A stretch of DNA of 64,000 nt from contig JAPYKE020000037.1 in NCBI GenBank assembly GCA_028554795.2, forward strand, positions 372,001 through 436,000, in the 5' to 3' direction. Position numbers and translations under genes: made by a program. The DNA comes from Sinohyriopsis cumingii (taxonomy: Eukaryota > Mollusca > Bivalvia > Unionida > Unionidae). Each line of letters opens with the position of its first letter. The stretch's first letter is position 1. Shown here piece by piece: positions 60,961-64,000 of this stretch. Under the pieces are notes generated by a model, which was given only the letters and a program-made list of their open reading frames with translations, was not told the DNA's origin and ran no database searches.

Positions 60961-61111
60961 CTCTGTAAAATTATTACAGAGAAATTATACTTTTCTTTTA
61001 CAGAAATTGTATTTATTTATTTATCAACTGCAACAGAAACTTATTTATTTGTTCATTCAATTATGCATGCATGCATGTATGTATGTCTGTCTGATTTTGT
61101 GTTTGTGCATG

Positions 61112-61422
61112 TGATTTGGATTTTTAACATAACTTTAACAATTTTTCAGTCATATTGCTACAATGTCTGCAGTGTAGCAGTTTATGGTGATGTCAAGCAC
61201 CGGGGCATCATGTCGCAGACATATAGCATCATGTTCCACCCAGTCACATTATCCTGACACCAGTCCAACCAGTCCTAACACTAACACCTTAATGCTGAGC
61301 ACCTAGTGCGGCAGCTGTTAGTACTATTTTTAAAATTCTTTGGTATGACTCGGCCGAGGGTTCGAACCCATTTCCTCCCACATCCAAGGTGGATGTTCTA
61401 ACCACTAGGCCACTGAGGTGGT

Positions 61423-61459
<37 letters not shown>

Positions 61460-61479
61460 ATGGATGGATGGATGGATGG
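61112..61479 (-). mobile_element. tRNA-derived SINE, copy 5, with (TG)n and (GGAT)n
   Basis: Minus-strand copy of the SINE (61112-61421). On its head side it is followed by a (TG)n run (61424-61458) and five GGAT units. In the other copies the TG run is at the tail side. Confidence 0.85.
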
Positions 61480-61736
61480 GAAAGTGAGATGTGTGTGTGT
61501 GTTATAGCTGGAAAATTGGATCTAAAATCGGGATAATTACTGGTCTCATTATGTCAATATAAAATATATTTTTTGGGTGAAATCAGATAAAGGACTTCAA
61601 GATGCATTGAAGTTACGGTGCTGGTGGTCCATTCCACATCGCCCTACACAATCCTTTTACAGAAGCATGGTTTCTGATTTTTCTTACATCCAAATTTTTA
61701 CAATATTTTGTTTCATTTCCAGATTGTTTTACTTAA

Positions 61737-62508
61737 CAAGTTGCTTTATTTCCATACTGTATTACTGAATGATGAGAGAAACTAGAATGGCCAGTTGCCT
61801 TATTTCCATACTGTATTACTGAATGATGAGAGAAACTAGAATGGCCAGTTGCCATATTTCCATACTGTATTACTGAATGATGAGAGAAACTAGAATGGAC
61901 AGTTGCCTTATTTACATACTGTATTACTGAATGATGAGGGAAACTAGAATGGACAGTTGCCTTATTTCCATACTGTATTACTGAATAATGAGGGAAACTA
62001 GAATGGCCAGTTGCCTTATTTCCATACTGTATTACTGAATGATGAGAGAAACTAGAATGGACAGTTGCCTTATTTCCATACTTTATTACTGAATGATGAG
62101 AGAAACTAGAATGGCCAGTTGCCATATTTCCATACTGTATTACTGAATGGTGAGGGAAACTAGAATGGCCAGTTGCCTTATTTCCATACTGTATTACTGA
62201 ATGGTGAGGGAAACTAGAATGGCCAGTTGCCTTATTTCCATACTGTATTATTGAATGATGAGAGAAACTAGAATGGCCAATTGCCTTATTTCCATACTGT
62301 ATTACTGAATGATGAGAGAAACTAGAACGACCAGTTGCCATATTTCCATACTGTATTACTGAATGGTGAGGGAAACTAGAATGGCCAGTTGCCTTATTTC
62401 CATACTGTATTACTGAATGGTGAGAGAAACTAGAATGGCCAGTTGCCTTATTTCCATACTGTATTACTGAATAATGAGGGAAACTAGAATGGCCAGTTGC
62501 CTTATTTA
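61737..62508. repeat. 54 bp minisatellite (about 14 units)
   Basis: Units of AGTTGCCTTATTTCCATACT plus GTATTACTGAATGATGAGAG plus AAACTAGAATGGCC, differing at a few positions. Because 54 is divisible by three, one minus-strand frame stays open for 267 codons with an 18-residue repeat (NKATGHSSFPHHSVIQYG type). No start context, splice signals or domain support it as a gene. Confidence 0.93.
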
Positions 62509-63354
62509 CTAAATATGTTAGACAATTTGTGAACAAGAATACTGTGAATGGTACATTATATGACCACCCAGTGTTTCATAATCTTTCCTACAGGAACTAT
62601 AGTGTAATGTGGACTATGGAGACTATGGACTAATGGGTCTCAATGACCAAGACCTTTGGTCAAGACATACATTATGCAGCCTTTAACTAAACTAAAACTG
62701 AAGTTATCATTATTTTATTAGTACACTTACACTGACCATGACCTCTCAGCTTTAGACCTCAGAATCTAGAGTTTTCACTGTTGATCTAAAACTGATGTAA
62801 TTGTACAAAAAACATTTTCATTTTAGTCAGTAGCCTTTGACCTTTTAATCCCAAAACCAAAAGGTTTCTTTGTTATCAAATCTGTAACCCATCACAAAGT
62901 TTGGTGATACCCCAAGTGCAAGACATCCCCAAAGCCATCCATGAAGTTTGATTCCAGTCTCTTATGTACAACTTATTTTATTGAGTAGAAACTAATTTTT
63001 TTCTTCTTTCAGTCTGAGATGCCTGGACCATTGACCCATAATCAACCGTCTTTTACCAATTCCCAAATGCAAGCCATCCATAAAGTTTTGTCTATGCATT
63101 TCGTGTAGAACTTATGTTTTTGTGCACAAATTGTTTTTAAATAGTTACCCTGACCTTTAATCATTTTACCCTGAAACTGAAGAGGCATCTTTCTGAGCCA
63201 AATTTAGGCACTTAAGGTCCAATGTCAGGGTCACTGACTAAAAGCAGCAAATGGTTTCTGCACAGTAACAATGGTTCTCCACTGTCAACAGGTACCAAAT
63301 GTTGTGGATGGATTACACCTTACCTGGGAATAGACTCACAACATCATAAAATAA
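62509..63354. other. Unassigned sequence
   Basis: Phrases with TTTGACCTTTTAATCC and CAAGCCATCCATAAAG repeat loosely (62820-63170). No gene is recognised. Confidence 0.4.
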
Positions 63355-63545
63355 TATGCTCCACTTTACGGCAGGCAACTACAAATGTATGCTACACTTT
63401 ATGGTGGGCAACTACAAATGTATGCTTCACTTTATGGTGGGCAACTACAACTGTATGCTCCACTTTATGGTGGGCAACTACAAATGTATGCTCCACTTTA
63501 TGGCAAACAACTACAAATGTATGCTCCACTTTATGGCAGGCAACA
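63355..63545. repeat. 33 bp minisatellite (about 5.5 units)
   Basis: Units of CAACTACAAATGTATGCTCC plus ACTTTATGGTGGG. Because 33 is divisible by three, all three plus frames stay open and none is preferred. Not coding. From 63546 to the end nothing else is recognised. Confidence 0.92.
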
Positions 63546-64000
63546 ACAAATATACTGTTTTTTATTTGGTCGAGGGCCTGCAGCTATTGGTTAAATTTGT
63601 TGCCATCTAGCTTCCTTGGTAGACACTGGGCAAACTGCAGTTCCAAAGGCAATGTAAAAATGTAATTCTCTTGAAGGGTAAAATGTCTTCCAGAACATCT
63701 ACTGCCTGACTTTTTCGCTGATAATCAACATTTTAAAATATATATTGATTGATTGATCAATTATTCCATTAATCATGCCATACCTGGGGATCGTACATGC
63801 TTGCTTGCTGTGTGCCAACATTTCTTGGAGCATGTGGAAAAACTCTGAACTAAAGGATTTAATCAGTCCAAGTAAATGTCTACATATGTTGTTGTCTGCA
63901 GTTTGTGTGAGCAACAAATTTACATTTATGAACAACTAGTCATCATTTGGAAGTCTTCTGCTAAATACCCCAGGAAACTCACTTTTCGTTCAGGTGATAA

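Noticed and set aside
60790-61257. Plus-strand frame of 155 codons
   Set aside because: Its first third is antisense to the C3orf33-like exon and the rest is SINE sequence.
63222-63665. Repeat-containing protein frame
   Set aside because: The 33 bp unit leaves all three frames open; none has coding context.

Overview
This is animal nuclear DNA, not prokaryotic. The background is AT-rich and intron-like, with microsatellites, minisatellites, tRNA-derived SINEs, a decayed LINE and spliced exons. A marine invertebrate, possibly a mollusc, is a reasonable inference, but nothing here fixes the species. Two host genes can be supported. One is a small secreted Cys-rich peptide gene (plus strand, exons at 11249-11354 and 12216-12442). 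The other is the 3' part of a C3orf33-like (SNase-fold) gene (minus strand, exons at 60799-60960 and 39051-39353).

The window is dominated by two almost complete, closely related Polinton/Maverick/adintovirus-like elements in opposite orientation: element A (19901-34316, 14.4 kb) and element B (41398-56136, 14.7 kb). Both carry the same gene set: A32/FtsK-like packaging ATPase, DUF5679-type zinc ribbon followed in the -1 frame by a parvovirus-like phospholipase A2 domain, retrovirus-type integrase, a very large replication protein (divergent family-B polymerase, SF1 helicase and HNH), a small double-zinc protein, a free-standing HNH homing-type nuclease, two structural or unknown proteins, a pVI-like basic protein, double-jelly-roll major capsid protein, an Ala/Gly-rich hydrophobic protein, adenain-like protease, a fibre-like coiled-coil protein, a hydrophobic Gly-rich protein and a penton-like protein. 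A is essentially open throughout. B carries several frame changes, three of them in poly-A tracts.

The left part (about 1.0-5.5 kb) is a graveyard of older elements. Copy C is a decayed relative of A and B (integrase, zinc ribbon/PLA2, ATPase). It abuts a different Polinton lineage, D (MCP tail, CxxC protein, protease). A further remnant carries the Gly-rich hydrophobic protein.

The most unusual points are these. (1) The terminal inverted repeats of A and B are unrelated in their middles although the gene cores are nearly identical, and each TIR is a module bounded at both its outer and inner edge by the same AGCAGCAG-type terminus. (2) The polymerase, helicase and HNH are fused. (3) A -1 slippery site is conserved between zinc ribbon and PLA2, and the PLA2 frame has no upstream ATG. 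(4) B has a domain-sized insertion in its penton-like gene. (5) An AT-rich motif recurs just before most ATGs. (6) Element B lies inside a 21 kb intron of the C3orf33-like host gene.
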